From NCBI GenBank assembly GCA_026168455.1, contig CM047429.1:5173125-5237124 (forward strand): 64,000 nt of DNA, read 5' to 3'. The notes under the pieces were generated by a model. That model did not search any database. It had not been told where the DNA came from and worked only from the letters and a program-made list of their open reading frames with translations. Position numbers and translations under genes: made by a program. The stretch is from Theocolax elegans (taxonomy: Eukaryota; Arthropoda; Insecta; Hymenoptera; Cerocephalidae). Shown one piece after another: positions 41,920 to 54,061 of the stretch; the stretch's first letter is position 1; each line of letters begins with the position of its first letter.

Positions 41920-43625
41920 CTAGCAACAATTCCTCGGTCGCTAACGCTCCCTCGGTCGAAATTACACTAAATATATACTTATTTTTTAATTTTTTTTAAA
42001 TTTATAATTTTACAATTTAATTGAATAAAAATGTAAAATATAATATAATGTGTAATTAATTAACCTAGTATTCAGTTACAATCAATTTTTTTTAGTCAAT
42101 AAAATAAAAATAACAGTGTATTATATTTGCAACATTGTATATACTTATTTAATTTTAGTCAATTACACAAGAGTTTATAGATACTGAACATATTTCTACA
42201 TAATACTGAAACAATTAAAAAAAATTAAAAATAATCGACATGATAAAACTTACACTGGAGTAAGGAATTTTAATTTTAATTTTTAATACGTAGTAACACA
42301 TATATCATTACTTACAATATCTCCACACTATTCCTGTAAGAAGCTACATCAATCTAGTAACAAATGTGTTATTTTTCTACCAGAATAATATTTTCAACAA
42401 CACAAATTAGAATATAAAATTATTCTTTGACCATTATACATATAGTTCATGCTTTTTCATGATGTTTCACGGAAAGGAGATGAAGAATTTAAAATTTCAT
42501 ACAAAATTACTAAACTCAGCTAATGCATCGTATGTAATCAATTATTCTTTCAAACAAATAATTATACGTAATAATTGAATTTATAAACATTTTTTTCAGA
42601 TTAAAATTCTGGCTAAAAGATTTATTTTCACATTTTATTAATTTTGTTTTATATTCAAAAATCTTTTATAAAAAAGAATATTAGTAATTGCAACCAAAAA
42701 ATATAAATGATATTATACAATTACAATAATAAAAATTGAATATTAATTATAAAAGTTATTTTAATATTACATTTGGTATTACATTAAAAAAATGAAAGAA
42801 AAATAATATTTTAAATTTTTTAACCACCTTCCTCACGCATTTTACATCTTAGAAATAGGAGATGATGAAAAATGTTTGTAAAAAAATCTATATAAATGTA
42901 ATAAAAAAAAAAATAAAACGTATCGTCAAATAAAATATGTATTACATTAAATTATGTATATTATATTATATATGTTACCAAAATTTATTAGAGTAATAGT
43001 ACTGTTTTTCTCAGTGTTCGTATTACTGTGACCACTTTTTTTACCGAAAAGCCCTATAAAATATTTTTGGAATTCTTCTACTAAACCCCCCTCTTACCCC
43101 CTACCACTCAATCATTACATGGGGGATAAATTAAGACTGGTTGTCATATTCAATGTTGACCCTTCCTCCCACCTTCCTTCATCTTTATAAAAAAGAGAGG
43201 TGGTCATATTGTTATTCACCTGTACCGAAACCCCTAAATTATTTTTGGAATTTTACTAATTTTATTTCCCCCCCTCTCCCTCTTTTCCCTCCTCCATCTA
43301 GCAATAAGTGGAGGATAAATGAAGAGTGATTATCATATCGCTATTCACCGTAACCAAAAACCTCATCTTAGTTTTTTTAGAATAAAAAAGAATGGTCTTC
43401 ATATTCTAATTCATATATACGGATAACCTCTATAAAATATTGAAAAAATGTTCTAATTTTACCCCCCCCCCCCTCATGACTCCTCTTGCACCTATAATTA
43501 GATGTGAGATAAATGATGTGTGGTTGTCGTATTCAGCGTTAACCCTTCCACTCCACAGATACGTTTAATTCTTGTAACTTTTGGGATACCAGACACCGGA
43601 GAACGGATGAATTATGATATATATA
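41920..43625 (-). mobile_element. Helitron-like non-autonomous copy A
   Basis: Read on the minus strand, the element begins near TTCATCCGTTCTCCGGTGTC (43,590-43,615), has a tandem array just inside, and ends CGACCGAGGAATTGTTGCTAG followed by host T (41,920). CTAG/T is the Helitron-type 3-prime end. It shares both ends with the helicase-bearing copy at 59,136-63,430 and its 42,820-43,035 segment with 56,935-57,140 in copy B. The classical 3-prime hairpin is not clear. The LTR element is inserted at its 5-prime edge. Confidence 0.55.
43025..43545. repeat. Degenerate ~175-bp tandem repeat (about 3 units) in Helitron copy A
   Basis: Recurring landmarks are GGTCATATTGTTATTCACC-like, AAAATATTTTTGGAATT, C-rich runs and GGATAAATGAAG. 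It occupies the same relative position as the 59-bp array in copy B and the repeats at 62.84-63.41 kb in copy C. Confidence 0.6.
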
Positions 43626-43852
43626 TATTGTGACGGAAATCGTCACACAATCTATTCACAATGAATAGAGTACTTAAATTCGCGAATTGTAAGTCGTCGG
43701 AGCCTTTCGTATGTCAAGGCCAACCGTCGACACTTGTTTACTTCTTTACGAGTGTACAATTATGCGCGCGACAATACGTAGGGATGGGAGCGCGAAAGAG
43801 TGTGTGAGTTTCCCCACTCCCATCCCTTTTTCGGGAAATTAGGCGATCGCCT

Positions 43853-43860
43853 AGTCAGTG
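43853..43860 (+). promoter_or_regulatory. Initiator (Inr) of the LTR promoter
   Basis: AGTCAGTG contains TCAGT, the insect initiator consensus used by TATA-less LTR promoters. No TATA box is visible at -30. It implies that the R region begins near 43,856. Confidence 0.5.
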
Positions 43861-44208
43861 CGTAATGATCCGTCGATCGTGACGGATTGTTATATTATCT
43901 GGACGTTTCGTACTGCTCGTGAGTGCCGAGAGTGCGCCCCACCCCCCTCCCGCATTAAGCTCTGTGAACGGTTGTTCCGGAGCAGAGCTAGGTGCGGAGA
44001 CCCGGGTGGACCGAACGCGTGTCCGGATAGTTTGGTGTGTACTTGTGAGTGTGTGTTACCAAGGACGGGGTCGTGCGCGAGTGATACCGCGGATCGCGAC
44101 TCGCTCGCCGCGGCAAGGGCCGCCTTCACCACCTCAACCACCGGTCGTCCTCTTGTCAAGGAGGTCGACCTGTCGCCGAGGATCGGCTGGGCCATCCCCG
44201 AGGAGCGT

Positions 44209-44219
44209 CACCGGTAAGT
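44209..44219 (+). promoter_or_regulatory. Splice donor in the LTR
   Basis: CACCG/GTAAGTG is a full-strength donor, cut after 44,213. The partner proposed here is the acceptor at 54,076, which precedes ORF3. Both LTRs carry the site. Confidence 0.6.
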
Positions 44220-44713
44220 GCTACTTATTATCGTGACCCTCCCCCTCCCTTGTGTGTGTGTGTACCACGGGAGTGTGTTCGAGTACAGCGGTACTCGAAC
44301 AGCGGTTCCTGGGAGCAAAACCTGTCGCAGGCGAGGATCTCGATACGACAGGTTTCCCGGGACTTCCGCCCGCGCGATAGAGCATTGTCGCGGCACACGG
44401 CCTGAATGGCCATCTTGTTATTTATTTAAATAAATGTTCTATTAATTTTTTATTTTAATTATTTGAGTATTCATTGTGTTCTCCCCGCTCCCGCCGACAT
44501 CCTTTAATTTATATAAATCGCGTCGAGGCAAGGAGGATTGCCCGAATCCTCCACACCGATCGTCCCAGCGAACTCGCGTTCCTGGCGACAGCCCGCAGTT
44601 CGAATAAATAAATAAATAATTGTGTGCGCGGTATTGGGCAACGCGGCCCAACGGTTTTTGTTAATTTCATTAATTAATTAACTGAATCGGGTACGCGAAT
44701 ACCACGTTACAAA

Positions 44714-44732
44714 TGGCGACCGTGACAGGACG
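44714..44732 (+). promoter_or_regulatory. tRNA primer-binding site
   Basis: TGGCGACCGTGACAGGACG begins two bases after the LTR. It starts with TGG, complementary to the CCA end of a tRNA, as required for minus-strand priming. The tRNA identity is not determined. Confidence 0.8.
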
Positions 44733-47346
44733 TTCGGTTTCGTCCTCACCGATTTAAATTAAAGTAAGATTTTGTCGGCCATATTTTCGCGCGCGAGCAG
44801 TGTTGCGGCGAAACGGAGCGGGTAAAGAGAGAGAGAGGGAGAGAGTGAGTTGTACGAGTTAGAGTGAGAGAGAGAGAGAGAGAGAGAGCGCGCGGGAGAC
44901 GGCGTGTGAGACGCGTCTCTATACCGGAGTATTCCCCCTCTTGCTCGGGTATCCGAGGAGTGGCATACACCGGTATATCGAGAGAGAGTTCGCGCGCGAC
45001 CGTGTTCAGCCGGAAGCGCCCGATCTCACCGAGATCGGTCTCTCTCGATCGCAAGCTTGCCGGGAGATCTTTGCTTAGCTTGTATGGGAGCGGCAAAGTA
45101 GGGAGAGAGTAGCTTGCGCCGCGGATCGCGGGCAGCGAGAATCCCCCCCGAATAGCGCAGGGAAGACTTCGCGAGAGCCGATCATCATCGGCTCTCTCCG
45201 ATTGCGCCCGCGAGTGGGAGTGAGAGAGAGAATCCCTAGTCGCGGGGAATCGGAGTAGGTGCTAGGCGGGCTATAGGTGTGTGAGTGAGAGAGATAGCGC
45301 GATCGCCTAGCCCCTTCGCGTGTATAAGTCTTCGCAGCTGGTTTCGCCGATAGAAACCACTGCGGCGAATTATTTTATTTCGTTTTAATAAAATAAATTC
45401 GTTCCCGCGCGGGATTTATTTGAGATTTATGGTGTGAGAGTGTTTTCAAATAGATCCTTTCGGGAGAGGTAGTTGCCCCACCCCCTCCCTTTTTAAGAAA
45501 ATTTAAATAATTTAATTCTTTTATACTGGACGCGGCGAAACAATTATTGTTGCTTTTTTTGAGTTCGAGAGCGAAATTTTTGTTGCTTTCTCTCCTCCCT
45601 GACCCACGCATATATTATATATAGTAATTATAATTTAATAATTGTGTTTATTATTTATTACTAATTATTTATAATATATGTACCATTTTATTTGTGTGTG
45701 AATAAAATATATTTTACAACTCTTGTTAATTATTTAGACTTGTTTGCAAGTTAAATAATTAACATTAAGTAACTTTGTGTGAATCAGCCGCAAAGTTACA
45801 ATAGTTGTAATATTAATTATTTAAGCTCGTGTGTGAGTAAAATAATTAAAGTTATTTCTTTATTACAATTATCTGACAGTAATTACTTGATCTAATATTT
45901 GGTATTTATTAAGTATTACTGTTCACGATACTTGTATTATATTTTTGAAATTTTTGAGTGTGAGAAAATTTTTTTTTTATAACTCGTGTTAATTGTTTAG
46001 ACTTGTTGCAAGTTAAACAATTAATGTTAAGTATCTTTGTGTGATTGTTCCGCAAAGATACGAGAGTTGTAAAATATAATTATTTAGACTCGAGAGTGAG
46101 TTAAATAATTGAATTTTTTTTGCATGTATTTTAATGATCGGCATTTAACCTAATATTTCGTATTCGTTATTTGCTGTGAAATTTTAATATATGTTAAAGA
46201 TTTTCTTTTCTCTTTTTGTGTGTTTAAATTATATCTCCACACATTTTTGCCAATTATTTAGACTTGTTTGTTAGTTAAATAATTGGTTATAATTTTTTTT
46301 GGTGTGTTTGAGTAAAATTATTCGGTGTATAAATTTAATTGTTTAGACTTGTTAGCAAGTTAAATAATTAAATTTTCATTTCCTTTTCGTTCAATATATT
46401 TAAAAAAGGGAAATATAAATTGTTTCAACTTGGTAGCAACATAAATTATTTATTTAGTCCTTTTTAGGATAAAATAAATATATTTCGCTAAAAAATTGTT
46501 GTTTGGGAAGACAATTAGTGAAATAATTATTTTGTTGCAAACCTACCGTTGAAATAATTTAATTAAATTTGTGTTTGTATTGTAGTGTAAATTATAAAGG
46601 AAATTTTTTTTTGTTGTTTTGGGCTTGGAAAAGCAAAATAATAAATAGTGTCTTGGTGTGTGTGAATCACAAGACACTGTATGTATTTTTATATTTATTT
46701 TAAAATTAATTATTTAGGCTCGTTAGTGAGATAAATAATTTAATTTTTTCTTTGTCTTTTCTTCCTTTATAATTTATTGTTCTGTATTTATTAATAGATT
46801 GAAACTTTAATTATTGCATTTTCCATAACAAAATAAATTCTTTTCGCCAGTGAGGAATCTTTTGGATTATAACTGGTGAGAGAGATATTTTGGGAAATCG
46901 TTAAATTTACCATTACTGGTAAATTACCGACGATATTGAAATAATTTAAAGATTTCTTTTTGTTAATAATTAATTATTTTTGCTTGCAGAAGCAATTGTA
47001 TAGAGTCTTGGTGTGTGTGAGTCACAAGACACTATTATAAACATTAATTATTTAGACTTGTGAGTAAGTTAAATAATTAATTTTAATTTGGTGCAAGTGT
47101 TAAGTGTGTGATTTGTCACAACTTTAACCAACAAAATTTAATTATTTTGTCCTTCTAAGGACGAAATAAATTCCTTTGAAAGAAAATCTTTTGGATTTTA
47201 ATTAAGTGAATTAATTTTGTTGGTATACTAGTCGGTGCATTTTTACAATTTATTGTAATTAAGCCGACACCAAATTTTTTTTTACTCGTTGGGAGTAATA
47301 ATTATTTTATTGTGGTGAGTCCAATAAAATAATTTCCAATTGAAAA
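44733..47346 (+). other. Long non-coding leader of the LTR element
   Basis: No coding frame is supported. The first 900 bases are GC-rich with GA-rich tracts; from 45,600 the leader is AT-rich and filled with short palindromes (separate entry). Such a long structured leader may hold packaging, dimerisation or internal ribosome entry functions, but this is inference. Confidence 0.75.
45714..47175 (+). ncRNA. Array of ~15 short RNA-type hairpins in the leader
   Basis: At least nine stems of the form AATTATTTAGACT-loop-AGTTAAATAATT occur at about 45,725, 45,815, 45,989, 46,078, 46,250, 46,332, 46,706, 47,043 and (variant) 47,138. Others are GTAACTTTG/CAAAGTTAC (45,769), GTATCTTTG/CAAAGATAC (46,031), and TCTTG.../CAAGA pairs at 46,647 and 47,004. 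Paired positions change together between copies. In two modules an outer stem (45,714/45,803 and 45,977/46,064) encloses two hairpins. Confidence 0.75.
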
Positions 47347-50094
47347 TTGGATACTTCCGAAGTATTTGAAACACTAGGGATTTCATCTGAAATCCCGGTT
47401 GAGAGTACTTCTCCCGACGTAACACGTCGGCTGCTGCTGGTCAAAAAAATAATGGCCAGCAGCTATGAAGCCCGAATGGCCCAGCTTATGCGTGAATCAC
47501 GCATAGCTAGGGATATTCGTCGGGAAACGAAGAAGCTTCCGATTGAGGCAGTGTATGCCCAGTTGGAGCATCTGAGTTTAAACGCAAATGGCGAAGAGGC
47601 GGAGTGCCGCGAACGCCTTTTGCGTCACCGGATAAGATGTGTAGACATTAATCTGGAAATACCATGATTCGCTGAATACGATGAGAATGTAAGGGCAGAG
47701 CCTGCACATAAACCTCTGGTATGTCAGGAACTATGGGAAATTAGGAAACCTCGTTCCAGGAAAGGGAGTGTGGTCCCATCAGGAACGGAAGTTTCCTGCG
47801 AGTCCGAAATGTCGGATCGCGAAAGGGTTGCTAGTGACAGAGCACCTATCCCTGAAGAAGATGGAGCTCTGTCACCAAGTGGTCAGTCTAGAAACTCGCC
47901 AATGAGTACTGCACAAAGCCCGAGGTTGGCATCAACAGGTGCTATACCTAAACGGTTTGGTGAGGTACTGGGAGCAAACATGACCACGACTGCAATCCCT
48001 TATGTTCCTGTTTCGGTGGCTGCAACCTCGTGCACAACCACTACGTCGACGGTTACGACCGTGACGACTGCTCAACTCGGAGGTTTTTATTCACCCGCAC
48101 ATTACCTCCCAATTGAAGAGCAGAGAAACAGCGGACATCTTGGCACTAGAGAGAGTGAAGTGCCAACACAACATTTTGGCTTGGGTTCGCAGACGGAAGC
48201 CGACCGTCGTACGTCACGAGGATACACCTCTAGACAATACAACAACAGGCAACCTGAAGCTAATACAACCGAACGTCAATTTGTTGATGATAGGAATGGA
48301 TATGACCTTCCTAATGACGTCAGTGTTCAATCTTACGAAAAACCAAGGTTTGAACAGAGACGTCGTGAGACCTCTTCTAAGACTTGTGAAGGACAAGATA
48401 GAAGAGAGAGGCGTGAGTACACGACTCCAAACAGAAATTCACGACACCATCGTTCTGTGAGTAGAGCCTCAAGCAGCGATGAACGTCGTGAAAGCTGTAC
48501 GGAGAGACGTACTCATAAACGTCAGTCCAACCGTAAACTCGACGACCGAGCACAGCCGGAAATTCCGGAGCAAGGTCACAGGGAGAAGTCGGACAGACGT
48601 AGAGAAACGCCTCGAGAGAATCGTGCGGTGGCCACTTGCGATCAGAGTACTCAGACGGATTCGTGCGATGGGTATCAGTCTGATCGCGAACCTGCTCGTA
48701 GGAGATCCGATTCTCGTAGGGCGGCTGAAGGCCGACAAGAGAATAGGAATCCCTCTACCAGTAGGCGTAGGAGTTCCCGGACGGATAATAGAGACGACCG
48801 TCGGGAAAGAGACTCCTACGAGGCCAGGCCAAGGTATCGTGAAGACGATAACCGAACGCACGATCGGACAGGGTGCGCACGAGAGCTGCGTATCTGGAAC
48901 ATGTCCTTTGATGGTGAGACCAAAAAGGACGCGGAAGAATTTCTGAACCGTTTGCACGACTTCAGAAATGACAACGAGTTCTCAGATCGCAGGATGTTTA
49001 GTGCCCTGCCCAATGTGTTCTCAAAATCAGCACTGTTCTGGTATAGAACAGTTCAGCCATCTCTTCGAGATTGGCGTGATTTTGAGATCGAGTTCCTAAA
49101 TGAGTATGGCCGTATAATAAATGACGAAGATTTACTCATGGAACTTCGATCAAGAACACAAAATGAGGGAGAAAAGGCTACGACGTTCTTGAACTGTTTC
49201 AGAGCGATCGTAAATAAGTTTAAAAGCCCTCCCTCATTAGAACATCAAGTGAAGATGGCCTACTCGCAGATGAGGCCAGATTACCGTAGGTACATACCAG
49301 TATGACAAATCAGGAATTTCTCTGATTTGACAAGCTACGGTAAAGAGTACGAGCAGCATTTAACATGGGACACGAAATTTTCCAGTTCCAACGTTAAGCG
49401 CGAGAAGCTCGTACCAGAAGCTTTTCCGAAACAGAGTGGTGCAGCACGAGTTTCGGGTAAAGTGGCGACTGTTACCGAAAAGAGTAAGGATGAGTCTTCT
49501 TATTCGGATAAACAGTCGTCGAAGAAAACTATTAAGAAGAAGAGCAAGAAAAGTGCGAAAAACTCGCCAAACTCTTCTTTAAGCGAATACGAAGCAGCCG
49601 CTGTGTACGGTACTTCCAACGTCGCTAATAGTTTTCAGAAACGATACGGCAAATCCAATAATGGAGTGAGTGCCTCCAATTCGAAATCCGTATCGTATGT
49701 GCCTGTTTCTCAACAGTCACCTGGGCAACAAAAACAGAGCTCGGGCAAAAGAGAAAGACGTGTTTTGATGAATTCTCAACTGCCCCAGCAAAATGCTTTT
49801 GTTCCACAAATGGCACAAAACCTGGTGAGGTATGTGCAACCACAGGCGACGGCAGTAAATCCAACGAACCTGAGCACCAACTTTGTCGGCGTGTGTTTCA
49901 CATGCCAAAAAGTCGGTCATAGGTCGTCGGATTGCCCGAGCCGAACATGCTACCGATGCGGAAACATTGGGCACTCCGCTGAGCAGTGCTCTACCGAATT
50001 GGTAGCAAAGGAGTGCCAGCTGTGTGGAACTAGTGGCTTTACACTCCAATCATGTCCTAACTGCGTCATTTCCTTCATAACGTGGGAAACCTGA
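47347..50094 (+). pseudogene. gag: gag of the LTR element, broken by two TGA codons
   Basis: One reading frame runs from about 47,347 to 50,094, interrupted by TGA at 47,665 and 49,303. No ATG starts it; the frame opens with TTG at 47,347, and the first in-frame ATG is at 47,452. In order: a SAP-like helix pair (AQLEHLSLNANGEEAECRER), an acidic/arginine-rich low-complexity region, the Retrotrans_gag capsid domain (ELRIWNMSFDGETKKDAEEF through FRAIVNKFK), a lysine-rich linker, then zinc knuckles CFTCQKVGHRSSDC and CYRCGNIGHSAEQC and a third, CQLCGTSGFTLQSC, whose histidine is replaced by phenylalanine. Gag would form the particle and bind genomic RNA. Confidence 0.88.
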
Positions 50095-50833
50095 ACGCAG
50101 GGCACCCGAGCTGCCCCGGGCGCCCTGCACTGCAGTAAGTAAACCGCATGGTTTACAAGGGCAAGAGTTTAAGGTTGGAGAACCCTCTAAACTCTTTAAG
50201 AAGTCTAGCAAATCATTTGCTGACTTCTCTAAAGTCCTTAACGGAGATCAAATTTCCTCTCAGACCGAAGTTGGTGTCGAAAGTAAGTCTGAGTGTAAGG
50301 ATTCTAAACGTTCTGGGGATTCGACAGATGGAAAAGTTCTTAGAACACAACCTGTTAATCCCACCCGAGCTTTGCAAGGTAAAACAGAACAAGGAACTTA
50401 TTAGACCAACAAAAGCGTGAGGCTAAAGATTTGTCTAAGGAACTCCAAAGGCAAATATACTCTGATAGCAGAGATATTATTGGTGAAGAAAGCATTAAGA
50501 GATCGTTATCTAAGCCGCTTAGCACCATCGGAGTGAACGACCTTGGTTGTTGCTCATCGTCACCCCGTTGTGACACACCTAGTAATGAGGACAAGAAGCC
50601 CTTGGTGGAGAAGGAAATTGTCCTCAACAACGAGCCCTTGGTGGAGAAGGTAGTTGTCGATGGTGTACATAACATGAACCGTACAAGCTCGTTGCCGAGA
50701 AGTACAGTTCAGGGGGGGGGCAGATGCCGTACCAAGTACGTCTAAAATGACGCACACGGCATCGACTCCTAACGACGATAGTCAAACCGATCAGATAATT
50801 GCTTGAATCCAATCGGATAACCGGCTATTCTTT
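50081..50833 (+). pseudogene. gag-pol linker region, frameshifted
   Basis: The pol frame is open from 50,081 (ERRAPELPRAPCTAVSK...) to a TAG at 50,402. Comparison with the relics at 13,780 and 15,170 shows one C missing just before this TAG. The frame then continues in the gag phase (DLSKELQRQIYSD...) to a run of nine G at 50,712-50,720, where slippage returns it to the pol phase. A TGA near 50,803 follows. Gag and Pol were therefore probably contiguous, with a frame change near 50,085, and this stretch has since decayed. Confidence 0.7.
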
Positions 50834-53800
50834 TTGGTACGACTCGGTGGAAAGGACTTTAAAGCACTTTTCGATCCTGGCGCCATGGTCTCTCTTGTAC
50901 GATCAGATGTTGTCGAACAGTACAAGTTTAAATGGAGACCTGTCAAGGTTATCGTGAAAGGTGTGGCTGGACCAGCTCTTAAAGTCCTTGGCCTAATTGA
51001 CATCCTATTCTGTGTAGAAGGCCTTGATGGCAATATCCAACTGAGAATTCTAGAGAATATTGAGCATTCCATCATTCTCGGTATGGATTTTCTACAACAT
51101 TGGAATATGGAAGTCAAATTAGGCGAAGCTATTTGGCGTATTGGCGAGAGTGATTGGAGACACTTCGTCAGAGATACATCTCATGACATCGATTCGAGGA
51201 TTTCCGCTGAATGTGCTGGTATAATTGAGATACAGGACGACCAGCGGAAACAAGTCAAAGAGTTAGTTGAAAGCCTACTCTTGCCCTCGGGAGACGTCCA
51301 TGGCTTTACGACGTTAACGGAGCACCATATAGAGGTTGAGCCTGGTGCAAGACCGGTTCGTCATAAGCCAAGACGTATGTCTCCCAAGGTCCTCGAATTT
51401 GCCCAGAGTGAGGTCAAAAAGATGTTTGACAAGGGCATTATTGAACCGAGTGCGAGTGATTGGTCAGCTGCTCCGGTCATCGTCCGCAAGGACGAAGGAA
51501 GTTATCGCTTCTGTATCGATTTTCGAGACCTTAATGCAGTCACAAAACGTGATTCTTATCCAATTCCTAATATGGATACCATATTGGATAAGCTGCATAA
51601 TGCAAGGTATATATCGAAAATTGATCTTAAGAAAGCGTACTTCCAAATATTAATGGCCGAGGCGAGCCGGCATTATACTGCATTTGCTGTACCAGGGTCG
51701 GGGCTGTGGCAGTTCACGAGAATGCCTTTTGGCCTCATGAATGCTCCTATGACCTTTGCACGGCTTATAGATGCAATTTTCGGACCTAAGGTGGAACCTC
51801 ATGTGTTTGGTTATTTAGACGACTTGATCGTCATTACCGAAACTTTTGAGGACCATCTAAAATGGCTCGAATACGTACTAAGGACGTTGAATGACGCTGG
51901 ACTCGAAGTGAATCGAGAGAAGTGTGAGTTCTGTTGTTCCAGCGTAACGTTCCTTGGGTACAAATTGGACGCGAACGGCTTGAGGCCTGACGAGGAACGA
52001 GTCGCTCCAGTCCTTAATTACCCTACTCCTCGTAATGTCAAACAGCTGAGATCCTTTCTCGGGATGGTAGGCTGGTACTCTCGATTCATTAATCGAGAAG
52101 CTGACATTAAAGCTCCCCTTACCAAGTTGCTGCGTAAAGACCAGGCTTGGGATTGGGGCGAGGAGCAGGAGGAGGCGTTTCGTCAGCTTAGAGTTGCGTT
52201 AGCTGAAGCGCCTGTATTAGCCCGTCCAGACTTTTCTAAGCCATTTACCGTCCAAAGTGACGCTAGTGACTTAGCAATAGGTGCGGTGTTGACGCAACTG
52301 GACGACGAGAGTTTCGAGCATCCGATTGTCTACGTCAGTCGATTATTAAATCGCGCTGAACATAATTACATGACAACGGAAAAAGAATGCTTGGCTCTCA
52401 TATGTGCTATTAAGAGATTGAGACCATATATTGAGGCCTATCGATTCACGGCTGTGACCGACCATAGTGCTCTCAAATGGCTCAAAAATCTCAGAGAGCC
52501 GTCGGGTAGGTTGGCACGATGGATACTTGAAATGCAGCAATGGGACTTTGAAATAGTGCATAAGAAAGGAGCCTTGCACTATGTCCCGGACGCGCTTTCT
52601 CGTGCCGTCAACCCAGACCCCGACGAAGAAGAGATTGCCTCGTTCGAAGTAATTACAGACCCATGGTATATCGCTAGATTGAACGATGTACGCTCATGCC
52701 CTCAGAAATTTCCGGAGTGGAAAATTGAGGATGATATGCTATATCGTTTTACAAGTGATAAACTCTTGGACTCTGTAACAGAACGAGAAGAAGGCTGGCG
52801 CCTTGTTCTACCCCTAGAGCAGAGGAACCGAGTCTTAGTAGATTCTCATTTCCACCCATCCATGGGTCATATGGGAGTCGAAAAGACTTACGAACGTGTT
52901 GCGAGAGACTATTATTGGCCAGGTATCTACCACGATACCCGCCAATTTGTTTTACAGTGTCTGATCTGTCAGAGCTATAAGACGTCTCAAGCAGGTCCTC
53001 AAGGCTTGATGGGTAAACGTAACATTGAGAGACCCTGGGCTGTTGTGGCAGCAGACGTAATGGAGCTTCCACGTAGTAAAAGTCAATACAAATACATCAT
53101 AGTATTTCAAGACTTGTTTACAAGGTGGATAGAGCTCAAACCATTACGTACGGCGACCGGTAAGTCGGTGTCGAAAGCATTCGAGGAACTCGTAGTCTTC
53201 CGTTGGGAAACGCCAGATTTCCTAATAACGGATAATGGGACGGAGTTCATCAACGGCATCATGTCGCGGATGCTGGAGGAGTATGGCATAAAACATGTCA
53301 GAACCCCTCCTTACCGACCACAAGCCAACCCGGTGGAGAGAACAAATAGAACGTTAAAAACGATGATTGCGACGTTTGTGGATTCGGATCATCGTGGGTG
53401 GGACACACACTTGCACGAATTTCGTCATGCAATAAATACGGCAATGCAGTCGAGTACCAAAGTCTCACCCGCGTTCTTAAACTTCGGGCGTCATCCACAA
53501 CCTGTGAAGAGTCTCCGCAGGGAAGTGGAAAAACAGGAATTTAAGATCCTGGACAATCCCGAAGTATGGCTAGATCGTCTTAAAAGACTTGATGCTCTAC
53601 GCGACTTGGTCAAGAAATACATTGACGAGGAGCAATGACGTCAAGAAAAGACCTACAACAGAAACAGACGTATTGCCTCGTTTCAGGTAGGAGATCTAGT
53701 CATGAAGAAGTGCCGAACGCTTTCCCAAGGTGCGAAGGGCATATCTGCTAAACTGGCACCAAAGTATGACGGACCCTTCGAAGTTAAAGAAGTACTATCT

Positions 53801-53926
53801 CCAGTAATTCTGAGACTAGAAGAGTCCGGTCGGAAACGGACCGAGGTACACATATCTGATGTAAAAGATATGTACCACCTCGGGTTGTCAAGTAAAGCAG
53901 TAAGGGTTGCGTATCGGTTCGCATGA
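50834..53926 (+). pseudogene. pol: pol of the LTR element (PR-RT-RH-IN), one late TGA
   Basis: Counting from 50,834: retropepsin motif DPGA at 14-17 (serine/threonine of the usual DSGA/DTGA replaced by proline); reverse transcriptase with FRDLNAVTKRDSYP, PFGLMNAP and YLDD at 327-330; RNase H with D476, E516 and D543; integrase with HHCC zinc site at 672-712 and catalytic D741, D800 and E835; then, after an in-frame TGA at 53,636, the GPY/F module (APKYDGPFEVKE) to the stop at 53,924. The domain order identifies Ty3/gypsy. The TGA removes the GPY/F module, and the altered protease motif may also disable it. Confidence 0.92.
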
Positions 53927-54061
53927 GAACAGTTATCGAAGGTTGGGCCTGGTAACTGTATGCCATGCATTGAGAGAGTGATATTTGAGAATACTTGTGT
54001 GTGAGTGAATGGGCAATCCTCCCATATTCGTAATTTACCTTTAATTATGACTAATTAACCT

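Larger units (their letters stand above)
43629..44711 (+). repeat. 5-prime LTR
   Basis: Starts TGTGACGGAAATCGTCACA, itself a perfect 7-bp stem hairpin, and ends CCACGTTACA. U3 is about 43,629-43,855. AATAAA at 44,429-44,434 is a candidate polyadenylation signal. The two long frames in the LTR (from 43,858 and 43,919) lack ATG codons and are not genes. Confidence 0.95.

Noticed and set aside
43858..44236. Two ~105-120 codon overlapping frames in each LTR
   Set aside because: They lack ATG starts, are duplicated simply because the LTR is duplicated, and end at the splice donor; treated as untranslated R/U5 sequence.
48469..48957. Antisense 162-codon ORF in gag
   Set aside because: Shadow of the arginine-rich gag frame; no independent support.
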